Assembly (NCBI GenBank): GCA_964057225.1
Contig: OZ059894.1
Span: 15,034,476-15,098,475, forward strand
Reading direction: 5' to 3'
Length of the DNA: 64,000 nt
Source: Auanema rhodensis
Lineage: Eukaryota; Nematoda; Chromadorea; Rhabditida; Rhabditidae
Made by a program: the position numbers and the translations under genes. The notes below the pieces were generated by a model that was not told the origin of the DNA, searched no databases, and worked only from the letters and a program-made list of their open reading frames with translations. Positions 48,956-61,400 of this stretch are shown here, one piece after another. How positions within the stretch are numbered: position 1 is the first letter of the stretch; every line of letters begins with the position of its first letter.

Positions 48956-49490
48956 AGATAATCATATCATAAGCCATGCAAGGTGATAGTTGAGAAAAAA
49001 TAAAAGAAAACAAAGAAAAAACAGGGGAAATAGAAAGAAGTAAACTATTAATAGTTGTAGAAGAACTTGGAAATGCAACTGTTCTACGTAAAGTCTTTGA
49101 AGTAAATGACACGTGGAAGTTACGTCACTTTGAACTTTACGTGAAGTGCAACTATCATGCATAGAAGTAAATCATAATAGATATAGTGAAATGTTTTAAA
49201 CATATAATAAGCAAAACTAATGAAAAGAGAATATTTTCTGAAATTCAAATCAAAATCTTTTGAATACAGTGCAGAAAAACAGAAATGTATAGTGAAAAAA
49301 ACTGAAGGTAAGAGGTAAGAATAGAGTGCAAGAACTGATGAAATTTTAAAGTGAAAATATACTGAAAATAGAACACGTATAGATGAGATTATATGATATA
49401 GAATATAATAAATAAATTCCTAAAATAGGATACAATTCTCATTAACTGATAATCAGTTATGTAAACATGTAAAAGCTTTTCTAAATTATA
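48956..49490. other. Spacer between the small Kunitz gene and the giant Kunitz/WR1 gene
   Basis: About 535 bp, AT-rich. It should hold the 3' end of the giant gene (to the right) and the promoter of the small gene (to the left), both on the minus strand. No exon was seen. Confidence 0.55.
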
Positions 49491-52400
49491 TTAGAAAAAG
49501 CCTTTGTCACAACATATTTCTGTACATTTTTCTAAGGAAACAAAATTATTAAGATTGCCTTGGCAACCACCGTAACTGAAAATAGAAATTTTTAGATTTA
49601 AGTCTGACAGTATCTTCAGCATTTTTACCTGAATTTAGTACAAGCACCTAGTTGTTTATCATAAGCATAATGAGTTTGATTACCAGAGCAATGTCCTGAA
49701 TCAGCTCGTAATAAGCAGAAACCAGCTGAAAATGAATATTGAAGAAGATATGTATGTCATCAACTTACAAGGATCAGGACAGCAGACACTCTTGGAATCT
49801 CGTTTTGATACATGACAAACATAACCATATGAGCATGATGTATCAATACCACATGTAACAATATTATTATTTGAAAGTAATGGTTTACCATGTGGACAAT
49901 AATCTTTATAACCTAAATAATATTAAATTTTAGATGATTCTATTCAATATTCATCTGTACCTGGGCATGTAATCTGACATAATTCTTTGGTTATAAAATT
50001 ATTTTCATTTCCTCCTATTCCAAAATATGTAAATGGTTTACATTCATCTTCAAAGCTATCGTAGTAAAAACGCTTGAGTTGATAATCACCGATTCCAGTC
50101 ATCAACTGTTGATCACACGGATTGTCTGAAATTCAAAATAAAAAATTTTCTTCTTTTTTTTCATTGATTTGCGAGCAAGATTGCTAAGGAAAGATCCACA
50201 TATTTTCGACTTCTCATTCATTTTCTTCATCATTTCGTCTTTTCTTTTTTTTATTTTCAAAACTTGGGAAACAGGTGAAAGATATATCGAGCTATTCATT
50301 TTCCTTGCTTTGAACAAGGTATCGAAATGCATTTTTCAACATAAAATTCTGTGGCTTTGCATTCCTTCCTTACTGGCTTCTCAGCAGTTTTCATCTCTTT
50401 TCTATCTGTCTTTCAAAAGAATTCTCTATCAACTAGATAAATCTGGAAGATATTATGAGCATTGAAGAGAATTCGGAGAAAATAGGAAAAAAAGCCAAGC
50501 ATCAGGTGTATCTCTCTCATCTATTTGATAACGAAGATGAATAGAGCATGCGGATTGTGACGCCACAGCAGATGCACTAGCCACGGTCGTTTCCGTTTTC
50601 AAAAAATAGCATTCTTGAAACGATTTATAAAGAAACAACATCAGTAATTGTTCTTTTCAGTAACTTCCAGACAAAAATCTCTCTCAAATCAAATATATTT
50701 TTAAAAAGAATTGAACGAAATTTAATAGAAGCTGCAAATTCGTTTTTGATACTTGCAGCCTTTTCAACTTAGGTTATAACTTTAAACTTTTTGCAACTTA
50801 CTTTCTTTTAAACAGCATACCGTAGTCCGAGAATCAACACCAATATGACAATAATGAGTGTTTGGACATGTCTCACGATCACATTGTATTACTCGTTTTC
50901 CATCCTTTAACGGAGCTTTTCCGCCAAAGCATACGTTCGTAACTATAAGGGAAGAGGATATGTTTCTAATAATTGAAATGAGTTCTTACCTGGCTTACAG
51001 CGTTTTTGACATTGCTCCAATGTTATAAAATTATTTTCATTTCCTTTACGTCCATGGTATATGAAGGGAAGACATTCAGATTCCATATAGTTATAGTAAA
51101 ATCTAGTCATGTTCAAAATTCCTTCACCTTCATTGTATAAGGTTTGACAAGGATCTTCTGAATTGAATCTTTTCATGATCCGTCTGTTGTCACGATATAA
51201 ACTGACGGTTGATACGAGCACAACAGACGGAAGAGCCAAGCTGGGAAGGATTCCCTCCAAGGCAAAAGTAACCCAAACCACATTCATCTTGATTTGATAA
51301 TGGATTACATGTTTGTGGCTGTTGATTAGAATCCACGGCTACTTGGGTCATACAAGGATTATGGAACACTGAAATGGCGTTCAAACGCCATTAAACGAAC
51401 AAAAGAAATATAATAAAATAATAAGCAGAAAGCTATTATGAAGCATGCAATATGGATGAAATCGTTGTTTATAGTTTTCCAGAGTTCGCCGATCGTTGTA
51501 CATGAACTCCATTATTTTGGTTTTGATTTTTAAATTTATTCCCGTCTCTTGAACATACCTGGACAAGTTCTTTCACAGTCTGATTGAGATTCAAAGTTGT
51601 TCTGATTTCCTCTCTTTCCGTTGTATTGGAATGGAAGACATTGCTGAAATAGACCGTATATGCTAGTTATATCTATGTTTCAAGCTTACTCTATCGTCAG
51701 GATTGTAGTACCAACGAGAGAGGCCAGAATTTCCTGTTCCTGGGGCTAATGGAACTGAGCATGGGTTGGTTGCTATAAAATATCGAAGATTTTTCAAGAT
51801 TAGGTAGGTCTAACATACCTCCTGGACAACAAACCGTTGTTTCTGGAGTAGAACCAATGTGGCACCAGAAATTGACAGGACAAGCATCCTTGTTGGTGGA
51901 AGAACAGAAGAGAACTTGACCAGCAGCAGTCGTAGCAGGCTGTCCAATACATGGATTATCCAATGGTTGACAAGCAAGTTGGCAAGATCTCTGGAAGTTA
52001 TATCTACACTGCCAAAACTAACAACTCGAACAAACCAATGAAACATAGTTATTTTGATTTCCCTTCAAGCCGTTGTAGATGAATGGACGACAAGTTCTGG
52101 TAGACTGATCATAATAGAAGCGTTCGAGACTAGCGCTACCTTCTCCAGTAGACATAGGAAGGTTGCAAACATTGGTTGAAGCTTAACGTTTTCATAGAGA
52201 TAAGTCTTGTTTGAGTAATAATACCTCCTTGACAACAGACAGTGGTGGAAGAATCAGCTCCAATATGACACCAGTGATTGGCAGGACAAGTATTGAGGTT
52301 TGCAGAAACAGAGCATGTTTGTGGTCTACCATCAATTCCGGCAAATGGTCGTCCTTCGAAGCAGGGGTTAGGTCCACATTGTTCTTCACAAGACTAGAAC

Positions 52401-55400
52401 AAATTGAAATTATTAACGTCATGAAGAAGATGACTAGTTTACTTCACGGTTTAAGAAGTTATTCTGATTTCCTTGAAGTCCAGCATAAGTGAATGGTTGA
52501 CAGGTAGCAGTTTGTTGGTTGAAATACCATCTATCAACAAATTGGTTTCCGGTACCACGAGATAATGGAAGAGAGCATGGATTTCCTTCTAAAATAGAAG
52601 AATAGTATATACAAAATGATGAAAAAGAAACTGTTTGATATCAATATAAATCTTAAAAAAATGACATAAAAATAAAAATTTTAAGATGATTAAGTTAAGG
52701 AGAACGAACCGCTAGGGCAACAAAGAGTAGTTTCAGGTGTGGTTCCGATATGGCACCAGGATGAAGCTCCACAGGTATTAGGACCGTTAACCGAGCATAA
52801 TTGGGCAGGAAGGGATATTGGCTGATTACAAGGGTTGACGAATACTGAAAGATGGATTGTTTGTTGGGAACAAATAGGGTAACTAAAAATCACACAGCTA
52901 ACACAAACAAAATAAAAGCGGAAAGAGAAAAAACTCAATCAGTTAGAATCTTCGGAAAGTTTTTCAAGTATAAGCTAGATTATTTAAGAAAAACACTGAA
53001 TTATTGAGTTTATCTAAAACAGATAGATAAACAGAAATCAGTAACACATCTAGATATGTGTATCATATAAAGAAAAGAAAACTTTTATTTTGTGTCTAGA
53101 CACACAAGAGCTATAGAATTCAAACTAAAAATAGTTGATAGAATAAAGCTGTAGGTAATTAGCTTTGATTATTGCATTTAATATATTTGAAAATTATTTT
53201 GTTTAGTTAAAGCGGAGATTGTAAGAATTGTTGTAAGTTGTTTGAAAATAACTGAAAAGTATTGTGAGTCAGAGATGATAGGGGAGAAGCCTTAGATAGA
53301 CACACAGCAAGCGTTGCATTATATTCACCATCACAGGTATCTTCACAATCCTCCAATGTCAGGAAGTTATTCTGGTTTCCTTTACGACCATTGTAGATGA
53401 ACTGTTGACATGTTTGTGTAGCCTGATCGTAGTAGTAGCGAGTTGCAGCTGGGGCTGGAGCACCCAGTTGCCCTTCATTCATTGGAAGACCTTGACAAGC
53501 TCCAGGTTGAGTTGGAGTTCCAGGGCAGCATTGGTATTCGTCAGGTACAAGACCGAGATGGCACCAATGAGCGGAACCGCAAGAGTTGGATCCAAACGTG
53601 CAAGGGACGGGCTTGTTGGTATTATCCAGTAAGGGGTTACCACTTGGACATACATTCACATAAGCTAGAAGGTCAAAAGACAATTAGAATGAGTTTTGAA
53701 TGAATTATTATGATATTTTGAGTAAATTTTATAAAAATTTGTTTTAATATTGGAGAAGTGACGTGATTTACATGAAATTATGAAAGTGATTATTTTAGGT
53801 GTTCGCTGATTTCAAATCACTAATCTTTTCAATTTCGATTATAAACATGCGGAATTAAGTTAATTCATAAAATTAATCAGTGTTTTAGATGAAAAAAAAG
53901 ATGTTTTTCTCATCATTACTATGTATTCTATCTTATTTTGATTCTGTATGCTCACAGTTTTCATGTTTTTGTTGAAAATATTTGTACAATTAGGGGGGAA
54001 TTTTAATATTTGATGCTAAGGATCAATAGGAATATGATCTGAAAGGTGTTGTAGCTTTTTGATTAATGGTTTGATTTGATAATTATTTTGAGAGAATACA
54101 CACATACCAGGACACTGTTGTTCGCAAGCTTCTTGGGAGAGGAAGTTATTCTGGTTGCCTTCACGGCCACGGTACATGAATTGCACACAACGACGGTTCT
54201 GAACGTCATAAGTCCAACGTGGAAGCTGGGCATCTCCTGTTCCTTGAACTGTCGGTTGACGACAAATAGCTTCCCCTTCTTCTTAAACAAGGAAAACGAA
54301 TGTTACATGATTAAAGAATATGTAATTGCCAACAATGGAATAGGACGACGGTTTACAAAAGCCTCGTCAAACCTTATTCCAGATTGATTTGTTGACAAAC
54401 GTCGAGGAAATTGGATGAAAGGGTAAATAAATCTTACCTCTACGTGGACAACATACAGTTGTCTGAGCATTAGCTCCAAAGTGACACCAAAAATCTCCAG
54501 AACAAGTATTAGACTGAATGCTACATTGGATAGGACGATTTGTCTGAGGAATCATCTGAGGTTCACCCAGAGCACAGGGATTGTCGAGTTCTGTTAAGGA
54601 AAACATGCACTTTTTCAAGGTTTTTTCGGTTATTTGTAAAGCAATTTTAAAGTAAAAAAAACACAGATTATTAGATTTTTAAAAATATAATGTTGTTACC
54701 ATAACATGTTCTTTCGCAATCTTCTTTATTCAAAAAGTTGTTTTGAGTTCCTTTTTGACCACAGTAGCTGTAATAAGGATTATATTAATATTAATATATT
54801 CTCATAAAAAGAAGTCATTCAACTATGAAAAACAATAAGTTCTACTTATTAAGAATAGAAAAAGATCTGAATAGCATACCTGAATGGTAAGCAACATTGC
54901 TGCTGCTGATTCCAATGCCAACGAGGTAGTTGTGAAACGCCTTGTCCACGATCCATTGGTTGTCCACATGGATCACCGCCTAAACGGAATATTCGATATT
55001 TTAATTTTTTTTTCTTAATTATATTGTATACTAAATTATATGCTATTACATATATATATAAATATACTTTTTTTTAATTTCTATTGATACTTCGTTTTGA
55101 ATCAATTTGATTTCACTGAGTCTTTGATAAAATTTAAAACGGTACAACACACAAGCACAGCAAAAAATCTATGATTTCGGTTAGAATGAAATATAAAAGA
55201 AAAATAATTAACTATAATTTTTTAATATAATTAAAATATTAGAGATAATTATGAAAATGAACCAAGTTTTAAAACAAATTGCAACCGATCTGTTCGAAAC
55301 ATTATAAAAATTGAAAAACACAACCGGCTCTTAAAATTAAAAATATAAAAATGGTTTTGGTTCATTTCCAAAGTTTTCTTATATGCATGCAGGTAAAGCG

Positions 55401-58400
55401 ATTACTCTATCATTTAGAAGATTCAAATAAAAATATTCAAAACTTCAAGAGATCGAGCTCGAAAAGCGAAGCAACAAACCCAAAGCTTGACAACAATAGT
55501 TAGCATCTTTTCCAACGTGACAATAATGTCCAGCAGGACAGACATTCTGTGGACTACATTGATAATACTGATTGTTTACGGAGTAAGCTTCTCCGACTTT
55601 GCAAGGATTTTCAAAGACTGTAATTGTTGATCTGTGCATACCATATTGATGAATCATCTTACCTGGACATCTCTTCTCACAAGCTTCACGTGTCTGGAAG
55701 TTATTGGCATTTCCTTTAAGTCCACGATATTCGAATGGAACACATTTGCGTGTCGTTCCTTCAAATGCCCAACGAGTAGCGTGAGCCTCTCCTTGACCTG
55801 GATTACGAGGAGGAGCCATGCATGGATCAGGTGGAGCTGAAAAAGAAAATTTTAATATATTCATTGAATGGTTACTGTCATTAAATCTCTATAAAAATGT
55901 TTTCGACTTTCGTTGATTATTAATAAAGAAAATTATGAGATTATGTCTTTACTATTCAGCAAAAAAAACGGAAAACATTATCCTTTTGATCTCTATGTCT
56001 TATTCAAATCTTCAAATATTGAAAAGAAATGATATTTCAGGGTTTCTATTGTCTATACAAAGATGTATCAACTTCAAAGAAGAAGCCTGATCATATTTTA
56101 AGGCAGTCAGGTTAGGCTTCCATAAGCTTTTGAAGCTTTCACCAGAATTCTTCAGTTTATTTCAAAAGAAGATTTGAAACAGAGAGTGAGAGTGAAAACG
56201 TACGATATAGTAGAAGAGAGGAAGGAAAATTTTCATTTTTAAAGATAATTTCATAGATATACTATCACATAATAGTAATCATTGTTATATAGAGCTCCTC
56301 CCAATATTTGTTTTCTTGCATCAGTTTATCGTTTATACCCATTGTCTTTTATATATTTAGTATATCTATCTATCTATTTATTTATTATAAATTATCATTA
56401 TATTCTATTAATATTTGACCAACTGAATTCATTTAGTTAAAGCTCATTAGAACATTGAAATCATTACGCTTCAAGTTTACAAGATGAATCGCCGGCTTAA
56501 CCATTTCATATGGTTTTCAGTATTAGTTTTTCAGGTATTTATAACTAATTAATATTGTTTTTTCAATATTTTCAACTAAAGTTTTAAATTATTTCTAGGT
56601 TTCTACAGAAGAAATGTCTTTTGTTGGTAAAGAAACATGGTTTGGAAATATATTAGAAGGATGTCGAACAGCCAAATTTGGAAATACTACCAATCCAGGT
56701 GAATATTTTCTTAATCAACGGAAGCCAGTACAACTGTGATATACATTTATAGATTTGAAATGTTATTGGGTGAATGATAAAATGCATATTTTCAAGTTAG
56801 AAGTTTTATCAAAATCTCCAATTCTTATTAGATATCATCAACTAATTCATCGTCGTGAATGTCGCCGTCTGATTAGTGATGTGAACTCGATGCATCTTGA
56901 GCTAGCTGTTAGTTGTTTTATCATTTTTCTGTTTTTTTTTCTTATTATGAAAACAAATTTGTTCTTTCCGTGAAAATTATTATTTCCTTTTCACGGCTTT
57001 ACTGCTGTTTCTGTTGCCTCCAAAAGCTTATCTCTCTCACTCTCACTAAGTTTCGTTCTCTCTCTCTTCCTCCCCCTCAGCTGAATAATGCTTTCAATTT
57101 AAAGAGATTTTCAAATTTTTAAGATTAAACAATAGAAACAATCTTTTCCCTCACATATTATATTAGTTGTAGGTGTAAGATTAGATGAGAAAGACCTAGA
57201 CAGAATTAGTGAAGAGAAACTAATCCGTACATTCATTCAAAAGATAAAAATTTGATTAATAACAAATATACTTTTAAAATTGATATCATAGGGTGTAGCT
57301 ACGACTGATCCAAAAGTGCCATTAACTCATAAAACTCATCGGATGGCCAATAGTACATGGGTGGATCACGCTGAATTTCCGGGATTTCAAAAGCTTTTTA
57401 ATCGCCTTCAGCGGACAATCTTATCATTAGATTTATCAAGATCTGAGCATTTCCAAGTACGTTTTAAATACTTTTTTTGTTAAAAACATACAAAACGTTT
57501 CCATTACTCAGGTTTTATCATATGATAAAAATGGTCATTATGCTCCACATTACGATTATATTGATGCTGATGTTATGGGAACAATAGCTGCTGAAGGAAA
57601 TCGACTTGCTACTGTGCTCACTATTCTTCAAACAGCCAAAAATGGAGGAGGTATCAATGTTTATAAGAAAATTATTCTCATATAACTATTTATATATAGT
57701 TACATCATTTCCAATGATTAATGTGAATATTCGGCCAAATGTTGGAGATGTTATATACTGGCATAACATGGGAACGAATCTTAAGAAAGATATGAAGTCC
57801 TTACATGCAGCTTGTCCAATAATCGAAGGAACCAAAATAGGTACATTCATATCTTTTCAAGCTTAAGTACACTTCGTATTCTTTGAAGCGGCTTCTCTAT
57901 GGGTACGATCAAAGGGTCAGGAATTACGGTTGAAGAGCACACAGCCTTCAACATTTTCATTGAAACGATACATCAAACCAGCTCTTTCTCCAGAAGACGT
58001 AGAGCTTTTTACGAAAAAATGGATCAGAACATCAATTTAAAAATTGACACGCCGCATCACACAAAATATTTTTGTTTTCAAAAAAAAAAAAAATAGAAAA
58101 GAAGTCAAATTTTAATAATAATTTGTACATATGTATATGTATAAGTGTAATAATAATCCTATTAATAGGATTATTATTACCACAAAAATGATTATATTAA
58201 TCAAAATTTTAAGCCTTTAAAATCAATAAGTTGCCTTAAATTGTTATAAATCGTTTTAAGAGTTAAAAAAATCTTTTTGTTATTATTAACTATTTGTATA
58301 TGCATATATATATATATATGTATTTATAATATATAAGCATTACTATATTATAATATAGATAAACGATATGAGGTCTTAGTATAGATTATAATAATATTAT

Positions 58401-61400
58401 AAAGTGTTCTGCTAATTTTTTTTCTTTTCTATTATCGTAACTTACATATACTTAGATTTAAACAGATTTCTTCTTAAATATTAAAAAGAAATACTATCTT
58501 CTATACATATAATATATACTCTTCTCTTCAAATAATATAAAAGTTTTCGTGGAAACTGAACAATAACTGGTTAGAATAGGCTCACACATTTGCCCATGAA
58601 TGAGCACAGCAGTTTTTTCTGCAACATTTTCAAGATTCGGACTGTTCTTCCGGATACAAACCGGAATCTGAAATATTGACACTTGGGCGACGCTTGGCTC
58701 TTCTCACGTCCCTGGGGTTTCAGAAATCATAGAGCTTCACACACAAGACGGCTAGAACCTGCCTGCTATTGCTCAAAGCTCACAGTGAAAAAATTTCTTG
58801 TTACTTTCTTTTCAGAAAGAAACATTAATTTTTTATATTTTATACTATTATTTTCTTGAAATATAAGTACAACTATGTATTTTAAGATAAAAATAAGTTT
58901 CAATTGTACTCAATCATATACCATCTCCCCCATCCTCTCCGAACAAATTGTTTTCTCTTTCCGACAAAAAAAAAGTTCTTTTCTCTCTTTTTTTTTGTTT
59001 AAAAAACGTTCTTATAGCTGTCTTTAACTTCACTTTTCCTATAGATCTTTCCTTTAAAAAAAAACAAAACGTGATTATTTGCTCACATCCTAAAGAGTAC
59101 TTCAATTCTCACGTAAATTATTTTCTTTAAAGTTAGTCTTAAGTTCAAATAAGGTTTGTAAAAAAAAAGTTCGTGAAACAAGACGGTGGGGAATTCCCTA
59201 TACTACCTAATTTCTATTCAAAAGATCAACGTGATGTTAGAATAGAAGTGAAAATATCTTCTGTGAATCAATTTAAGAAATATTTTTTGACCTTTTCTTT
59301 GCTTATTCGGTAAAGAACTATATTTGCAAATAGAAAAATATAAACTTGTCATGTAATCTTCTAACTTCATTTGTCTGTTTTCCTTTCTTACACGCTTGTG
59401 GACCTTAGCACCACTTCAATATCAGAATAAACTACTTATTTCACTTTGTTGTAGCTATTTCTCATCGAAAATAAACCGTTTTAGGATGATTCTAAGACTT
59501 TTAACTGTTTATTTCTTCGTTATATCAGTCAATTCTCATGGTGATTCAAATGGTCGAGGATTCAAATTTCTTGGCAGTGAATTTTGGCCCAAACATTTTG
59601 TGGAAAAATGTGCTGAAGCAGAAGAAAACCCAAATGAGAATACAATTAGTTCAGGTTGTGTCTTTCATAAAAACAAGTACGAAAGAAGAAAATGAATGTT
59701 TTAGACTTGTTATGTTATACATATCATGTAAATCTTGAAACTGTTAACGTTGAAATATTCAGTAGACAACCTCTATTACTTGTTTATCGAAATTTCGCTA
59801 AAGATTATGAACGAAACTTATTCATCGACGATATTCAGAAGCATGTTCTTGAATATCAGGTATGATAAAGCATATTAACAACATCAAGCCCAAGCTGTTA
59901 TAGAATGTTGTTGATGATGATAAAGGAATTATTGCATCCAACTCAAGATTAGCTAATGGTACTTGGCTTACACATGAGCAGACAGAAGGTTCAGCATTAC
60001 TTTATAGAAAAGCAGTTCGATTGATTCCATCAATCAACTTTGAATCAGCTGAATTGTGGCAAGTAAGTTATAAGTATATATAGACGAAAGTAGAAAAGCT
60101 CATATTTATAGGCTTTATCTTACAGCTCAGGCGGACATTATGCTCCACATTATGATTTTCTTGAATATGAAAAAGAATCTGATTATGACTTTTGGATGCA
60201 ACATTATGGAAATAGATTTGCAACCTTTCTCGTAATTCTGAAAACTGCTGATGTTGGTGGAGGTGTGTAAGCATCTACTTCAATCTTGATACACAATTCA
60301 CCTTAGGCACAACATTTCCTTTAATATCAACAACAGTTCGTCCATCACCTGGAGATGCAATGCTTTGGCTAAACATGACACCTGAAGGCCAAGGAGTATA
60401 TCATATTCAGTTAATCATAGAAACTATTTTTTCAATTTAGGATAAAACATCTTTGCATGGAGCATGTCCTATTGTACAAGGAAATAAAATTGCTGCCACT
60501 TTATGGATTCGTGAACGAGGGCAAGAACTACGAACTAAACAACAAAATCCTATGAAGCATGACATTGATCCATTTATCAAGCCAGATGTGTATGCTAGTC
60601 AGCATTTCATGTAACATCTTGCTTTATAAGCAAGTTATGATTGTAAATATAATTGTTGGGTTTTCCACTGGTAATGTTTCAATTTTTATGAAACTTCGTT
60701 GTTTTTTTTTCAAAAATTACATTTTGAAGCTGAACAAATGTCAATCGTATGGAACGACATGTCTAAGGTCATATTTAAGTTTTTAAATAAAAGCTTTTTA
60801 TATTTTGTTTTAAATATATACGTAAGCGTACCATTTGGACAGCATACAGTAGTTTCTTTTGTTTCACCAACGTGACACCAATGCTTATCTGGACATGTTT
60901 GAGTTGCTGAGCATGTTATTACTTTTACCTAAAACATTATTTTGTCTGTGGTTGGTTATCATTGTGTTATGAGTACCGTGTGACGAATTGAATTAAATGT
61001 AATTGGACAAGGATTAATTTGAATTGGACATAGACGTTCGCATTCTTCCAAATTCAGGAAGTTATTCTAAAGAATAGTGAATTGAGACTCATTGAATGAG
61101 CAGAAAAGCATACCGCGTTTCCTTTCAAGCCGCGGTATGAGAACTCTTCGCATTGTCGAGTAGCAGCATTGAAATACCATCTGAAAACAGACTTTCTCTT
61201 AAGATTTTATCTTAGCTATGTGTTTACCTAGAAAGCTGAAGAGGTCCTTCTCCTTCCGATACAGCATTCATACAGGGATCGGTGCGTCCTGGACAGCACA
61301 TGGTAGTAGCTTGATCAGGTCCTGGATGACACCAGTGAGTCAATGGACAAGAATTCTGATTGTTAGGATCACATGTTTGAGGTCTTCTGTTAGGTAGAAG

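Larger units (their letters stand above)
55837..60831 (-). other. 5-kb intron of the giant Kunitz/WR1 gene, containing two genes on the other strand
   Basis: The exon ending at 60832 (in CCPN-G, phase 1, donor GTACGC) and the next at 55836 (phase 1, after TTTTTCAG, reading APPDPC) join in frame and keep the domain alternation. No Kunitz or WR1 exon, signal peptide or alternative first exon was seen between them. Both prolyl 4-hydroxylase genes lie wholly inside, on the plus strand. If the right and left parts are in fact separate genes, this interval is intergenic. Confidence 0.65.

Noticed and set aside
53207-53683. Reading frame running on to a stop at 53207 as the end of the Kunitz/WR1 gene
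   Set aside because: A GATG|GTGAAT donor in phase 1 right after the last Kunitz cysteine leads in frame to the next WR1 exon at 52844, so the extra residues are intron.
55445-55864. ATG-started protein beginning at 55864 as a separate Kunitz gene
   Set aside because: Its first residues are intron sequence ending in TTTTTCAG. The true exon starts at 55836 in phase 1, in line with the upstream part of the giant gene.
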